A stretch of DNA of 64,000 bases from CAWKGC01 sp963849005 (lineage in GTDB: Bacteria; Pseudomonadota; Gammaproteobacteria; Burkholderiales; Usitatibacteraceae): positions 124,001-188,000 of the forward strand of contig CAWKGC010000028.1 of assembly GCA_963849005.1 (NCBI GenBank), in the 5' to 3' direction. Positions within the stretch are counted from its first letter, which is position 1, and each line of letters begins with the position of its first letter. Under the pieces are notes generated by a model. That model ran no database searches and had not been told where the DNA came from. It saw only the letters and a list, made by a program, of their open reading frames with translations. Below are positions 37,989 to 46,086 of the stretch, one piece after another. Made by a program: the position numbers and the translations under genes.

Positions 37989-38448
37989 ATGCTTCGCACC
38001 AACGCATTCATCCTCGCCTCGCTCGTGGTGCTCGCCGCGGGCTGTGCCACGAGCGCTTCCGCGTCCTGTTGCAGAGCCATGGCACGACGCCCGACTATCC
38101 CCGCCGTTACGAAGAAGGCCGCGTCACCGCCATCGACGTCGTGCGCGGCGCAGGACCGTCTTCCTCGGTTGCCGGCGCCGTGGTGGGCGGAATCATCGGC
38201 GGGGTGCTCGGCCACCAGGTCGGCAACGGCCGCGGCAATGACGTGGCCACGGTGGTCGGCGCCGTCGGAGGCGCCGTGATCGACAGCGAGATCGGCAAGG
38301 GCCGCTCCGGCAACGGGCCCGACACGTATCGCGTCACCGTGCGCCAGTCGACGGCGGGGACACGCGATCCTGCGACCAGGCTTCGATCGACAACCTGCAC
38401 GCAGGCGACAGCGTGAGGATCGAAGACGGCAGGCTGGTTCGCCTTTGA
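37989..38448 (+). CDS. Glycine-zipper 2TM outer-membrane lipoprotein (frameshifted)
   Basis: SlyB-like protein. It begins MLRTNAFILASLVVLAAGCA with a lipobox at Cys19 after a strong AGGAGA site. After a shift near 38060 comes VTAIDVVRGAGPSSSVAGAVV and the glycine zipper GGIIGGVLGHQVGNGRGND. After a second shift near 38370 the C-terminus is CDQASIDNLHAGDSVRIEDG...LVRL with stop at 38448. The length of about 152 residues and overall plan match the intact homologue at 56491-56955. Confidence 0.8.
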
Positions 38449-38540
38449 TGCACGCGGGTGGGTGGCTGGCGGGTCGCTGCGGTAGACTCGATGATCGCCA
38501 TGCCAACCGCCCCGACAACCGAATCGCCGCGTCGATCAGG

Positions 38541-39888
38541 ATGCCGGCGAAGTATTGGCTGCCGCTCATTGTCGCCGTTGCCGATCTCGACGGCGATGTT
38601 CCTGGTCTCAGAAATGTCGTACCGCTCCTTTGCCGATACGCGCGATGAGGTCAGCAGGGGCGTCATATTGCAGTCACGGCTTCTCGAGTTCGAGAAGACA
38701 CTCGTCGATGCCGAGACGTCGCAGCGGGGCTATCTGATCACGAGCCACGCCGACTACCTCGAGCGCTTCCCGAAGGCCATCGAACGCTTGAGTTCCTTGC
38801 AGGCGGAGCTGCGCGACCTGGTGGCGGTGAACCGCGACATTCGCGAGCAGTTTGCCGACATCAATGCGATGGTTGCGCTGAAAATCGACGAGATGGAGAG
38901 CACGATCCGGCCGGCGCGCGGCGGCGACTTCGAAACCGCGCAGGAGGCCCTGGGAAACGACGAGGGCAGACTCTCATGCATGCACATCCGCGAAAGCCTC
39001 AAGGCGCTCAATGCGCTGGTCGGCGAGCGGATCCGGGGCCAGTCGAAAAATTGGCAGAATTCCGTGGAGGCCAGTCGCACCGGCGTGTTGATCGTGGTCG
39101 TGGTGAACGTAGTGCTGATCGCAATTGCGGCGCTCCTGCTCATTCGCGACAATCGCCGCGCAATCGAAACGATGCGCCTCAAGGCCACCTACACCGAGCA
39201 ACTCGAGCGGGATGTCGCGACCCGCACCAGGGAGTTGTCCTCGCTTTCGGCCTACCTGCAGGCAAGCACGGAAGAGGAAAAGGCCGCGCTCGCGCGCGAA
39301 CTGCATGACGAGCTGGGCGGCATCCTCACGCCCGCGAAGATGGACCTTTCCTGGCTGGAGGGGCGGCTCGCAGCCGACCCCGCGAGCGTCGAGCGCATCC
39401 GGCGCCTGATCAAGCTGATCGACGAGGGCATCGACATGAAGCGGCGCATCATCGAGGACCTGCGCCCCTCGCTGCTCGACCACCTGGGCCTCACCGCGGC
39501 GCTGCGATGGAATGTCGAGGAAACCTGCAAGGCGGCGAGCCTCGAGTGCCGCTTCAAGCTGAGCGACTCGGTGGAACGCCTTCCCGCCAACCTGGAAATC
39601 GCGCTCTACCGCGTCGTGCAGGAAAGCGTCACCAACATCACCAAGCACGCCCAGGCCACCCTGGTCGAACTCACCCTTGAACGCACGCCCTCGGGCCTGC
39701 TGCTGGTCATCGCCGACAACGGTGTCGGCATCGGCGATACCGGCGCGTTCAAGCGCATGTCGCACGGGCTCGTGGGCATGCGCCACCGCGTGCATTCGAT
39801 CGGCGGAACCATCGACATCCGTGGCACGCCCGGCAAGGGCACGGTCATCGCGGTCTCGGTGCCGCTGGATTCGCCCGTTACCGCTTGA
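38541..39888 (+). CDS. CHASE3-domain sensor histidine kinase, NarX/DegS type (one frameshift near the start)
   Basis: Membrane sensor kinase. The likely start is ATG 38541 (MPAKYWLPLIVAVA), joined near 38582 to ISTAMFLVSEMSYRS as the first membrane helix. A CHASE3-like extracytoplasmic domain follows (LVDAETSQRGYLITSHADYL), then a second helix (GVLIVVVVNVVLIAIAALLLI, quoted by its first 20 residues and position only). The HisKA_3 H-box is ALARELHDELGGIL (His at 39304-39306), and the HATPase includes VIADNGVGIGD and HGLVGMRHRV. HisKA_3 kinases pair with NarL/LuxR-type regulators; such a gene lies at 42918-43554. A cognate pairing is inference. Confidence 0.88.
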
Positions 39889-39952
39889 CCGGCCCGCGCC
39901 GTCGGCGCGCTCCTACGCCCGAAAGTGGCAAGGTTTCGCGAAGTCTGCGCCG

Positions 39953-39989
39953 TGTCCTACTTACGCGCGCGATAGCGGGCGCTAGCCTG
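39953..39989 (+). promoter_or_regulatory. Half-palindrome and candidate promoter before DUF1328/DUF3309
   Basis: TGTCCTAC at 39953-39960 equals one half of the perfect palindrome at 43636-43651. It runs directly into CTTACGCGCGCG and then GCTAGCCTGT (TAGCCT at 39983-39988), 37 bases before the DUF1328 start. The arrangement, half-site followed by a box shared with the BON lipoprotein gene, suggests activator-dependent transcription. This is inference only. Confidence 0.45.
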
Positions 39990-40024
39990 TCTTCATCGCC
40001 ACCACACGCATACCGGAGACACAC

Positions 40025-40189
40025 ATGTTGAACTGGGCAGCCACCTTCCTCGTCATCGCCATCATCGCGGCAGTCTTCGGCTTCGGCGGCATCGCCGGCG
40101 GCGCCGTGGACATCGCCAAGATCCTCTTTTTCCTGTTTGCGATCGGCTTCGTCATCTCGCTGGTCCTCGGGCTCGTCAAGCGCAATTAG
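40025..40189 (+). CDS. DUF1328 small membrane protein
   Basis: 54-residue protein, intact, with two hydrophobic helices joined by a glycine-rich turn (VFGFGGIAGGAVDIAKILFF). Ordinary length for DUF1328. It is followed 22 bases later by the DUF3309 gene, likely on one transcript. Function unknown. The paralogue at 37814 is the frameshifted copy. Confidence 0.87.
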   Translation: MLNWAATFLVIAIIAAVFGFGGIAGGAVDIAKILFFLFAIGFVISLVLGLVKRN

Positions 40190-40211
40190 CGCCTCAACCA
40201 AGGAGTACTTC

Positions 40212-40370
40212 ATGAGCATCGGAATGATCCTGCTTGTCCTTCTACTGCTGGCGCTCGTCGGCGTCGTGCCGGCCTGGCCGCATGCACGCGGATGGGGATA
40301 CGGGCCGAGCGGCATCGTCGGCACTGTGTTGCTGATCCTCGTCGTCCTGTTCCTGATGGGACGCATCTAG
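40212..40370 (+). CDS. DUF3309 small membrane protein
   Basis: 52-residue protein preceded by a strong AAGGAG site. One helix (IGMILLVLLLLALVGVVPAW) is followed by HARGWGYGPSGIVG and a second helix (VLLILVVLFLMG). The P-x-W...WGYGPSG pattern is the DUF3309 hallmark. Function unknown. It probably shares the promoter ahead of the DUF1328 gene. It is convergent with the transglutaminase, with 10 bases between stops. Confidence 0.86.
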   Translation: MSIGMILLVLLLLALVGVVPAWPHARGWGYGPSGIVGTVLLILVVLFLMGRI

Positions 40371-40380
40371 GCATCCGGCG

Positions 40381-41346
40381 TCAGCCGGAAAACCCGGACT
40401 GCATCCCCTTCGATAGGGCGCCGCCGGCGATCCTGGAAAGCGCCGCCGGGCATTGATACGGGTGCATGTCCAGCATCCCCGCGGTCGACACGGCAAGCGA
40501 TGGATCCTCGTTCACCACGGTGGGCTCGCCAGCCGCTCCGAGCGCGACGATGTCGAGCGCCATGCCGACGAAGCGGGTCGGGCCGTAGATGGTGGCGAAC
40601 GCGACATCGGCCGCGTCGAACCCGCAGCCGATGCGCACCAGCCCGTTGCGCGGGCAGATTCGCGTCGGATCGAAAATGTACCAACGGTTTCCGAGAAACG
40701 CCTCGACATACGCATGGAAGTCGGTCGGACCGAACGCGGGATCCGCGCCGTAGTCATAGCTCGAGACAAAGCGCGCGGGAACATTGAGGGCGCGAAGAAG
40801 GGCGATCGTGAGGTGGGCGAAATCGCGGCAGACGCCGGCACGCGCTTCGAGCGTCCCGAGCGCCGACGTGGTCGGATTGGACGCGCCAGGCGCAAAGCGC
40901 ACATTTCCGAACACCCAATCGCAGACTGCCTGCACGCGCCAATAGCCGGGAGCCAGGTGGCCGAAGGTCTGCTTGGCGAAGACCGAGAGGCGATCCGATT
41001 CGCAATACCGGCTGGGAAGGAGGTAGGGCAGCACTTCCGCCGGGATGTCCCGCACCTGCAGTTCCAGTACCGCGTCGGGACTGGCGGCGTAGTGATTGAG
41101 CGTGACGATCGCCGCATATTCGAGCTTGAGGGCTCCGCCCGCCGACCGGGTCCTGAGAATGCGGTTGCCGGTCACCGAATCGATGTGCTCGGTCGGCGCG
41201 GCTCCGCCGGCAACGGCGAGCTTTTCGTCCCAGACCGCCTGCTGCAGGGTTCGCGCGGGCTGGAGGTGGAACAACAATTCGCTCTGGGCGTCGACGACGT
41301 ATTCCAGTACGGCGCCAATCTTCAGGCTGATCATGTGTCGAGGCAT
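40381..41346 (-). CDS. Transglutaminase-like cysteine protease family protein
   Basis: Papain-fold transglutaminase-like protein. The catalytic triad is present as AGVCRDFAHL (Cys), DFHAYVEAFLG (His) and YIFDPTR (Asp). An N-terminal beta domain precedes it. ATG 41346 (MPRHMISLKIGAV) has GGAG at suitable spacing and gives 321 residues; ATG 41334 is the alternative. No signal peptide is seen, so it is likely cytosolic. A TAAAAT at 41407-41402 on this strand may be its -10, with a hairpin in the leader. The substrate is unknown. Confidence 0.88.
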   Translation of the reverse strand: MPRHMISLKIGAVLEYVVDAQSELLFHLQPARTLQQAVWDEKLAVAGGAAPTEHIDSVTGNRILRTRSAGGALKLEYAAIVTLNHYAASPDAVLELQVRDIPAEVLPYLLPSRYCESDRLSVFAKQTFGHLAPGYWRVQAVCDWVFGNVRFAPGASNPTTSALGTLEARAGVCRDFAHLTIALLRALNVPARFVSSYDYGADPAFGPTDFHAYVEAFLGNRWYIFDPTRICPRNGLVRIGCGFDAADVAFATIYGPTRFVGMALDIVALGAAGEPTVVNEDPSLAVSTAGMLDMHPYQCPAALSRIAGGALSKGMQSGFSG

Positions 41347-41360
41347 TCCATGGCGCTCCA

Positions 41361-41394
41361 ACGAGAAGGGCCAGTCTCGCGACCGGCCCCTCGT
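41361..41394 (-). other. Hairpin in the transglutaminase leader
   Basis: Imperfect inverted repeat: ACGAG-AAGGGCC (41361-41372) against GGCCCC-TCGT (41385-41394). It sits between the stop of the upstream Cys-patterned gene and the transglutaminase start, about 15 bases before the latter. No T-run follows on either strand, so it may be a leader structure more than a terminator. Confidence 0.4.
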
Positions 41395-41414
41395 GAAACA
41401 GATTTTACAGCAGG

Positions 41415-41999
41415 TCAGGATTTGCCGTAAGTGCGCTTGGCTTCCTTGACGCAGGCGTCCTTGGTCTCGCCGGCGAGCGACTCGCATTTTTCGGTCGCAA
41501 CCTTGTACTGGGCCTCGAGTTTTTCCTTGCTGGCGTCGGTTTTCGCGTCGACGATCGTCTCGTTGGCCTTGACGTTGGCAGCGACGATCTTCTTGTTCGC
41601 CTTGGCATCGGCAAGCGCGGCCACTTCGGTCGATTTCGCCGACTTGACGCAGACGTCCCTGGAGTTGCCGGCAAGGTCGTCGCACTTTTCCTTGGCAACG
41701 GCATAGGCAGCCTTGGCTCGCACGACCCGTGCGTCATAGGCGGCTTCCTTCGTCCCCTTGTTGCGCGCGTCAAGGTCGGCGATCGCCACCTTGTCGGCGC
41801 CCCTGGCTTCGAGTTTGCAGATGTCGTTGGCGTTGCCGGAGAGTTGCTTGCAGCGCGCGAGATCGGCGTCCTGGACCGCGTCGATGCGCGTCCTTTCAGC
41901 CTTGTAGTCGGCCTTGGTCATGGTGTCGGCCGAGGCGGCCATCGAAGCGCCGCAGAACATGGCGCCGGCGACGATTGCAGGGAGAATGTTGCGTTTCAT
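41415..41999 (-). CDS. Periplasmic protein with repeated cysteine-containing helices
   Basis: I do not recognise a named family with certainty. The 194-residue protein has a signal peptide ending ASMAASA. The mature chain is highly charged, Ala/Lys-rich and helical. It contains three similar blocks, each with two cysteines: CKQLSGNANDICKLEA, CDDLAGNSRDVCVKSA and CESLAGETKDACVKEA. The C-x8-10-C spacing suggests disulfide-stapled helical hairpins. The start at 41999 has AAGGA at good spacing. It follows csbD on the same strand, so it is probably part of the same stress operon. Confidence 0.82.
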   Translation of the reverse strand: MKRNILPAIVAGAMFCGASMAASADTMTKADYKAERTRIDAVQDADLARCKQLSGNANDICKLEARGADKVAIADLDARNKGTKEAAYDARVVRAKAAYAVAKEKCDDLAGNSRDVCVKSAKSTEVAALADAKANKKIVAANVKANETIVDAKTDASKEKLEAQYKVATEKCESLAGETKDACVKEAKRTYGKS

Positions 42000-42001
42000 G
42001 G

Positions 42002-42244
42002 TCATTCCTTTTTCGTCGTGACACTTGCCGAAAGCCATTTGTTGCGCTCGACGTCGGCCTCGAATTTCTTGATCTGGGTTTCCGCCTCCTCCTTGGCGAT
42101 GCCATAGGATTCCTGGATGCGCCCGGCAAGTTGCTCGCGCTTTCCGGCGATCTTGTCGAATTGGTCGTCCGTGAGCTTGCCCCATTGCTCGCGTACCTTG
42201 CCCTTGAGTTGCGTCCAGTTGCCCTCGATCTGGTTCCAGTTCAT
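42002..42244 (-). CDS. CsbD-like stress protein
   Basis: 80-residue CsbD-family protein. It begins MNWNQIEGNWTQLKGKVREQ and includes WGKLTDDQFDKIAGKREQLAG, the full family signature. The C-terminal helix is KKFEADVERNKW. CsbD proteins are induced by general stress in several bacteria, and their molecular role is unknown. The stop abuts the next gene (41999) by 2 bases. A long hairpin lies 28 bases before its start. Confidence 0.93.
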   Translation of the reverse strand: MNWNQIEGNWTQLKGKVREQWGKLTDDQFDKIAGKREQLAGRIQESYGIAKEEAETQIKKFEADVERNKWLSASVTTKKE

Positions 42245-42271
42245 TTGTGCTTCCTTTGCGTGGAATGGTGA

Positions 42272-42310
42272 ATCCGTGCCGCGACCACGTTGGTCGCGTA
42301 CCGCACGGAT
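42272..42310 (-). other. Long hairpin upstream of csbD
   Basis: Nested inverted repeat: ATCCGTGC (42272-42279) pairs with GCACGGAT (42303-42310). Inside it CGCGACCA-CGT-TGGTCGCG (42280-42298) is a perfect 8-bp stem. No T-run follows. It lies in the probable leader of csbD and after the REC gene stop, so it could be an mRNA-stabilising or processing structure. An operator is also possible. Confidence 0.55.
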
Positions 42311-42404
42311 ACATTGTCGACGCTCGCCTGGCCGTTCCCTGTCGGAGGAGGCAGGCCTTGCGCCGGGAGGCGCGCCGAAAGACGTGCGGGACTCGACCTA
42401 CAGG

Positions 42405-42911
42405 CTAGTTGACGCGGGCCGCCATCAACTCGCGAATGACTTGCGGAACGCGCGCGAAGTCCTTGCTCTTGTCGAGGAAATGGTCGGCTCCCGCCTCGAG
42501 GGCGGCAACCCGCAGCGCCGGAACGGCGTGATTGGTCAGCACGATGATGCAGGCACGGTGGTGGTCGTTGTCATTTGCGCGCAACCTGCGGATCACCGCG
42601 AAGCCGGTGCCTTGCGCGAGCTGCAGGTCGACCACGGCGAGATCGAATGCCTGGCTCTCGCAAGCGGCGATCGCCAACGCCTCGGTCGCGGCGACCGCCA
42701 TGACCTCGACTTCGCCGGGAACCGAGACCATTTCCACGAGCCGGTCGGCAATCTGAGGCGCGTCCTCGACGATCAGCGTGCGGATGACCCGTCGAAGCCC
42801 GGGGCAACGGAGCGGCGGCGGCCCCGGGCGACATCCCGTCGTCGGCGGCGGCAAGCAGCTGCGCGGCGATCGTGAAACGACCGGTCTGCGACATGCAGCG
42901 GGAGAGCTCAT
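42405..42911 (-). CDS. Stand-alone response-regulator receiver (REC) protein
   Basis: Single REC domain with the acidic pair in VIRTLIVEDAP, phosphoacceptor Asp95 in DLAVVDLQLAQG, and IIVLTNHAVPALRVAALEAG with the conserved Thr. DHFLDKSKD supplies the Lys. No output domain follows. The first 40 residues in this frame are Pro/Arg-rich and odd. From the ATG at 42915 another frame reads SRCMSQTGRFTIAAQLLAAADD, so a one-base error near 42820-42840 may have displaced the true N-terminus. It directly follows the NarL-type regulator gene. Confidence 0.8.
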   Translation of the reverse strand: MSSPAACRRPVVSRSPRSCLPPPTTGCRPGPPPLRCPGLRRVIRTLIVEDAPQIADRLVEMVSVPGEVEVMAVAATEALAIAACESQAFDLAVVDLQLAQGTGFAVIRRLRANDNDHHRACIIVLTNHAVPALRVAALEAGADHFLDKSKDFARVPQVIRELMAARVN

Positions 42912-42917
42912 TCATGT

Positions 42918-43554
42918 TCAGGCGATCAGCTGGTTCTTGACAGCGTAATAGGTGATGTCGGCGTTCGAGGTGAAATCCATCTTCTCGAGGATGCGCGAGC
43001 GGTAGGTGCTGACGGTCTTCACGCTGAGGAACAGTTCCTTCGCGATGTCGGTCGCCGTCTGCCCCGCCGCGAGGCGGCAGAAGATCTGGAACTCGCGGTC
43101 GGACAATTGCAGGTGGGCTGGCTGGCCCGATGCATCTCCGGAAAGTCCCTGCGCGAGCTTGTCGGCGAGCTTGGGACTCAGGTAACGGCGACCTTGCGAG
43201 ACGGTGAGCACCGCGCCCACCAGGCTCTCGTTGGTCGATTCCTTGGCAACGAAGCCGGAGGCGCCCGCCTTGAGCAGGCTCAGGCCGTATTGTTCCTCCG
43301 GGTAGCCGCTCACGATCAACACCGCCATCTCCGGCCGGATGGCCTTTCACGCGGGCCAGCACATCGACCCCGGACATGTCGGAAAGCGAGATGTCGACCA
43401 GGGCCACGTCGTATGCGGTGGAGCGCACCAGGTCGATCGCTTCCTTGCCGGTGCGCGCCTCGCCCGTGACCTCCATGTCGACGCGGCCCTCGAAGACCTG
43501 CTTCAGGCCCATCCGGACGAGGTCGTGGTCATCGACGATGAGCAAGCGGATCAT
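42918..43554 (-). CDS. NarL/FixJ (LuxR-type) DNA-binding response regulator (one frameshift)
   Basis: Two-component transcription regulator. The REC start MIRLLIVDDHDLVRMGL, phosphoacceptor Asp54 in DVALVDISLSDMSG, then IVSGYPEEQYGLSLLKAGASG and VAKES give a full receiver. The output is a LuxR-type HTH (LQLSDREFQIFCRLAAGQTATDIAKEL, cited by its ends only, then SVKTVSTYRSRILEKM). A one-base change near 43328-43335 separates the halves; the repaired length of about 211 residues is normal. ATG 43575 is an alternative start. A perfect palindrome lies 82 bases upstream. The likely partner is the HisKA_3 kinase at 38541. Confidence 0.9.
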
Positions 43555-43635
43555 CGTGTTCTTGACAGTTCCCATGGTGAAATTAGACCATGCCGTGCGC
43601 GGGGCACCTGCAGGCCGGATCGGGAGGATTGTGCT

Positions 43636-43651
43636 GTAGGACATGTCCTAC
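43636..43651. promoter_or_regulatory. Perfect 16-bp palindrome GTAGGACATGTCCTAC
   Basis: The sequence equals its own reverse complement over 16 bases. It lies 82 bases upstream of the NarL-type regulator start and overlaps the last codons of the AI-2E family gene. Dyad sites with TAC-ended half-sites are typical of NarL-class regulators. A copy of the half-site TGTCCTAC occurs at 39953-39960. Autoregulation is the simplest reading, unproven. Confidence 0.6.
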
Positions 43652-44824
43652 CCAGCGCGCGGGCCGGCCTCGGGAACGGCGGCTTCGGGAAGCTGCATCG
43701 GCGGGTCGCCTCGCGCGAGCAGCGCCGCCCCGGGTGCGAATGCCGGGACGTGGTCGCACAGGCTCTTCACCACCGCCATGATGGGCGACGCCAGCACCAG
43801 CCCCCAGGCGCCCCACAGCCAGGCCGAAGAACAGCAGCGCGATGAACACGGCCGCCGGATTGGTGCGGGACACCCGGCTTTGCAGCCAGGTCATGAGCAG
43901 GATGCCGACGATGAAGTCGGCTGCGATCACGACGGCGCCCACGGCTGCCGCCTGTGCCGCGGAGCCGAACTGGATGAATGCCGCCAGCGTCGTCACGACG
44001 GTAAGCGCGATCTGGCCGACGTAGGGCACGAAATGCAGGCCGTGGCGCCGACGCCCCAGAGGACCGGATGTTCCATGCCGAGCGCGAAGAATGCCAGCGT
44101 GATCACAAGGCCGAACAGCACGCCCGTGGCAAGCGTGGCGATGACGTAGCGCTGGACCTGAGGATCGATGTCGTCGAGGATGCTCGTCGTGACCAGGCGA
44201 TCGGGCAGCGAAGGGCCGACCGCGCGCATCAGGCGACGCCGGAACCCATTGCCTTCGGCAAGCAGGTAACTTGCGAGGAGAAGCGCGAACAGCGATTGCC
44301 AGAGACGGCAGCCATCGAATATCCCTGGGTCATGAGCATGTCGCCGAGTTCCCGGGACAAGTCGCGCGCGGGCTCCTTGCGCGCGGCGAGGCACCGGCGT
44401 GTGCCGGACACCTCTTCGGCCACGCGACCGATCTCGCGTGCGGCTTCGCGCATCTGCTGCAATGCGCCCGACTTGTCGCTTTGCAGCTCCTGCAGCGCCA
44501 CGCGCACCTTGCGCGTCGCGCGGGGCATTTCGTTCAGGAGCTGGGTCGCATCGTCCGCGAGTGAATAGGCCGCGAAGCGCCCCAGGCCAACAAAGGCGAG
44601 CGTGACCAGCAACGAAGCGATCGGCCGGGCAAACCGATGCGCGCCAGCATGTCGACAAAGGGGCGCAAAGCATATGCCAGCACGACGCCCATGCACACCG
44701 GGATGAAAAAGCTGTCGGCCACGTGCAACAAGGCCAGCGTGCCCAACGCGACGAGGAACCAGCACGCGACCCTTATCGAGGACACGATCGCGCGCTGCCC
44801 GTCAGTCCTGTCCGCGTGGTCCAT
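43648..44824 (-). CDS. AI-2E family (PerM-like) membrane transporter (several frameshifts)
   Basis: Multi-pass inner-membrane protein. Recognisable parts are VACWFLVALGTLALLHVADSFF (N-terminus, cited in part) and VCMGVVLAYALRPFVDML. A periplasmic or cytosolic helical segment (44300-44530) follows, then QSLFALLLASYLLAEG, TGVLFGLVITLAFFALG, HPVLWGVGA and MPYVGQIALTVVTTLAAF. Breaks fall near 44640, 44330, 44045 and 43820. The repaired C-terminus ends PEAAVPEAGPRAG with stop at 43648. About 392 residues is a normal length. Family members include AI-2 exporters and Na+/H+ antiporters, so the substrate is unknown. Confidence 0.82.
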
Positions 44825-44951
44825 TCATCGCCCCTTGCCCGGCTGGGCAAGGCAACAGCTTGCGCGTGCGCCAGGCGGGGCGCTGTCGGCGCCCGCCGCC
44901 CGCGGGCGGCAGGCAAACCCGAACGCGGATGTCGGACTGCGCCGACGCCGG

Positions 44952-46005
44952 CTATTTCTTCGGATCGACCGAGTAGGTGAAGGCGTCGCAGTAGAACTCG
45001 TCTTCGGGCAACCCGCGCTGCGCGACAAAGGTCTCCCTGGCGATGTCCGTCATCGCGGGCGCGCCGCAGGCATAGACCGACCAACCGGAAAGATCCTTGA
45101 AATCGTCGAGCACGGCCTGGTGGACGAGGCCGGTGCGCCCCTGCCACTGGTCTTCCGGCAGCGGGATCGGAGAGCACCGGGATGAAACTGAAATTGTCGT
45201 GGTCGCGCTGCCACTGCGCCGCGAGCGTCGGCATGTAGAGGTCGACGGCGGAGCGCGCGCCCCAGTAGAGCACGATCTGGCTGTCGAGGCCCTTGAAGAA
45301 CATGTGCTCGATGATTCCCTTGATCGGCGCGAAGCCGGTGCCCCCGGCAACGAAGATGATCGGGCGGTCGGAGTCCTCGTGCAGGTAGAAGGTGCCCAGC
45401 GGCCCCTCGAAGCGCAGGATGGCGCGATCCTTCATTTCGTCGAACACGTACTTCGAGAAGGTGCCGTTCGGGTTGCGGCGCACATGCAGTTGCAGGTGCT
45501 GGTCGTCGTGCGGCGCGTTGGCCATGGAGAAGCTGCGCCGCTTGCCGTCCTTCATCAGGATGTCGATGTACTGCCCCGCAAGGAACTGCAGTCGTTCGTT
45601 GGCCGGCAGTTTCAGGTACAGCACGGCGACGTCGGGGGCGGGCTTTTCGACCTTCTCGACGCGGCAGGGCAGCGTGCGCACCTGCAGGTCCTTCACGTCC
45701 GCAAGTTCGCGCACTTCGAGCACGATGTCGGATGTCGGCCGCGTGCAGCAGGTGAGCGCCTTGCCTGCCGCCCGCTCTTCCGGCCGGATGGCGCGCTCCT
45801 GGTGCTCTCCGTACTCGAGATCTCCGGAAACCAGCGTGCATTTGCAGGCGCCGCAGGCGCCATTGCGGCATCCGTAGGGCAGGCCGATCCCGTGATGCAA
45901 CGCGGCCTCGAGGATCGTCTGGCCGGGCGCGACCGGGAATGTGTTGCCCGAAGGCTTCAGCGTGACCTGGAAGCCGGCGGCAGTTGCTTCGGTGGGCTGT
46001 GACAA
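44952..46005 (-). CDS. Ferredoxin-NAD(P)H reductase, CDP-6-deoxy-delta-3,4-glucoseen reductase-like (one frameshift)
   Basis: Electron-transfer flavoprotein. It has an N-terminal plant-type 2Fe-2S domain with C46-x4-C51-x2-C54 (CRNGACGACKC) and a fourth cysteine at 86 or 87. An FAD domain follows (RRSFSMANAP), then an NAD(P) domain (FVAGGTGFAPIKG, YACGAPAMTD). A one-base change near 45165 shifts the last third; the true C-terminus is EFYCDAFTYSVDPKK, about 350 residues. The annotation common for this family comes from a sugar-deoxygenation reductase, but no such pathway is nearby. The partner oxygenase or dehydratase is unknown. Confidence 0.87.
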
Positions 46006-46086
46006 AAGGGGACTTCCCGGATGCGCGGCGAGGAGATGCGCGCGACTGTCGAAATGCAGGCGCGATTCTACCCTAGTGGGGCGGGG

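Noticed and set aside
43648..44824. Quorum-sensing AI-2 exporter
   Set aside because: The AI-2E family name covers several functions, and no luxS or lsr genes are in the window.
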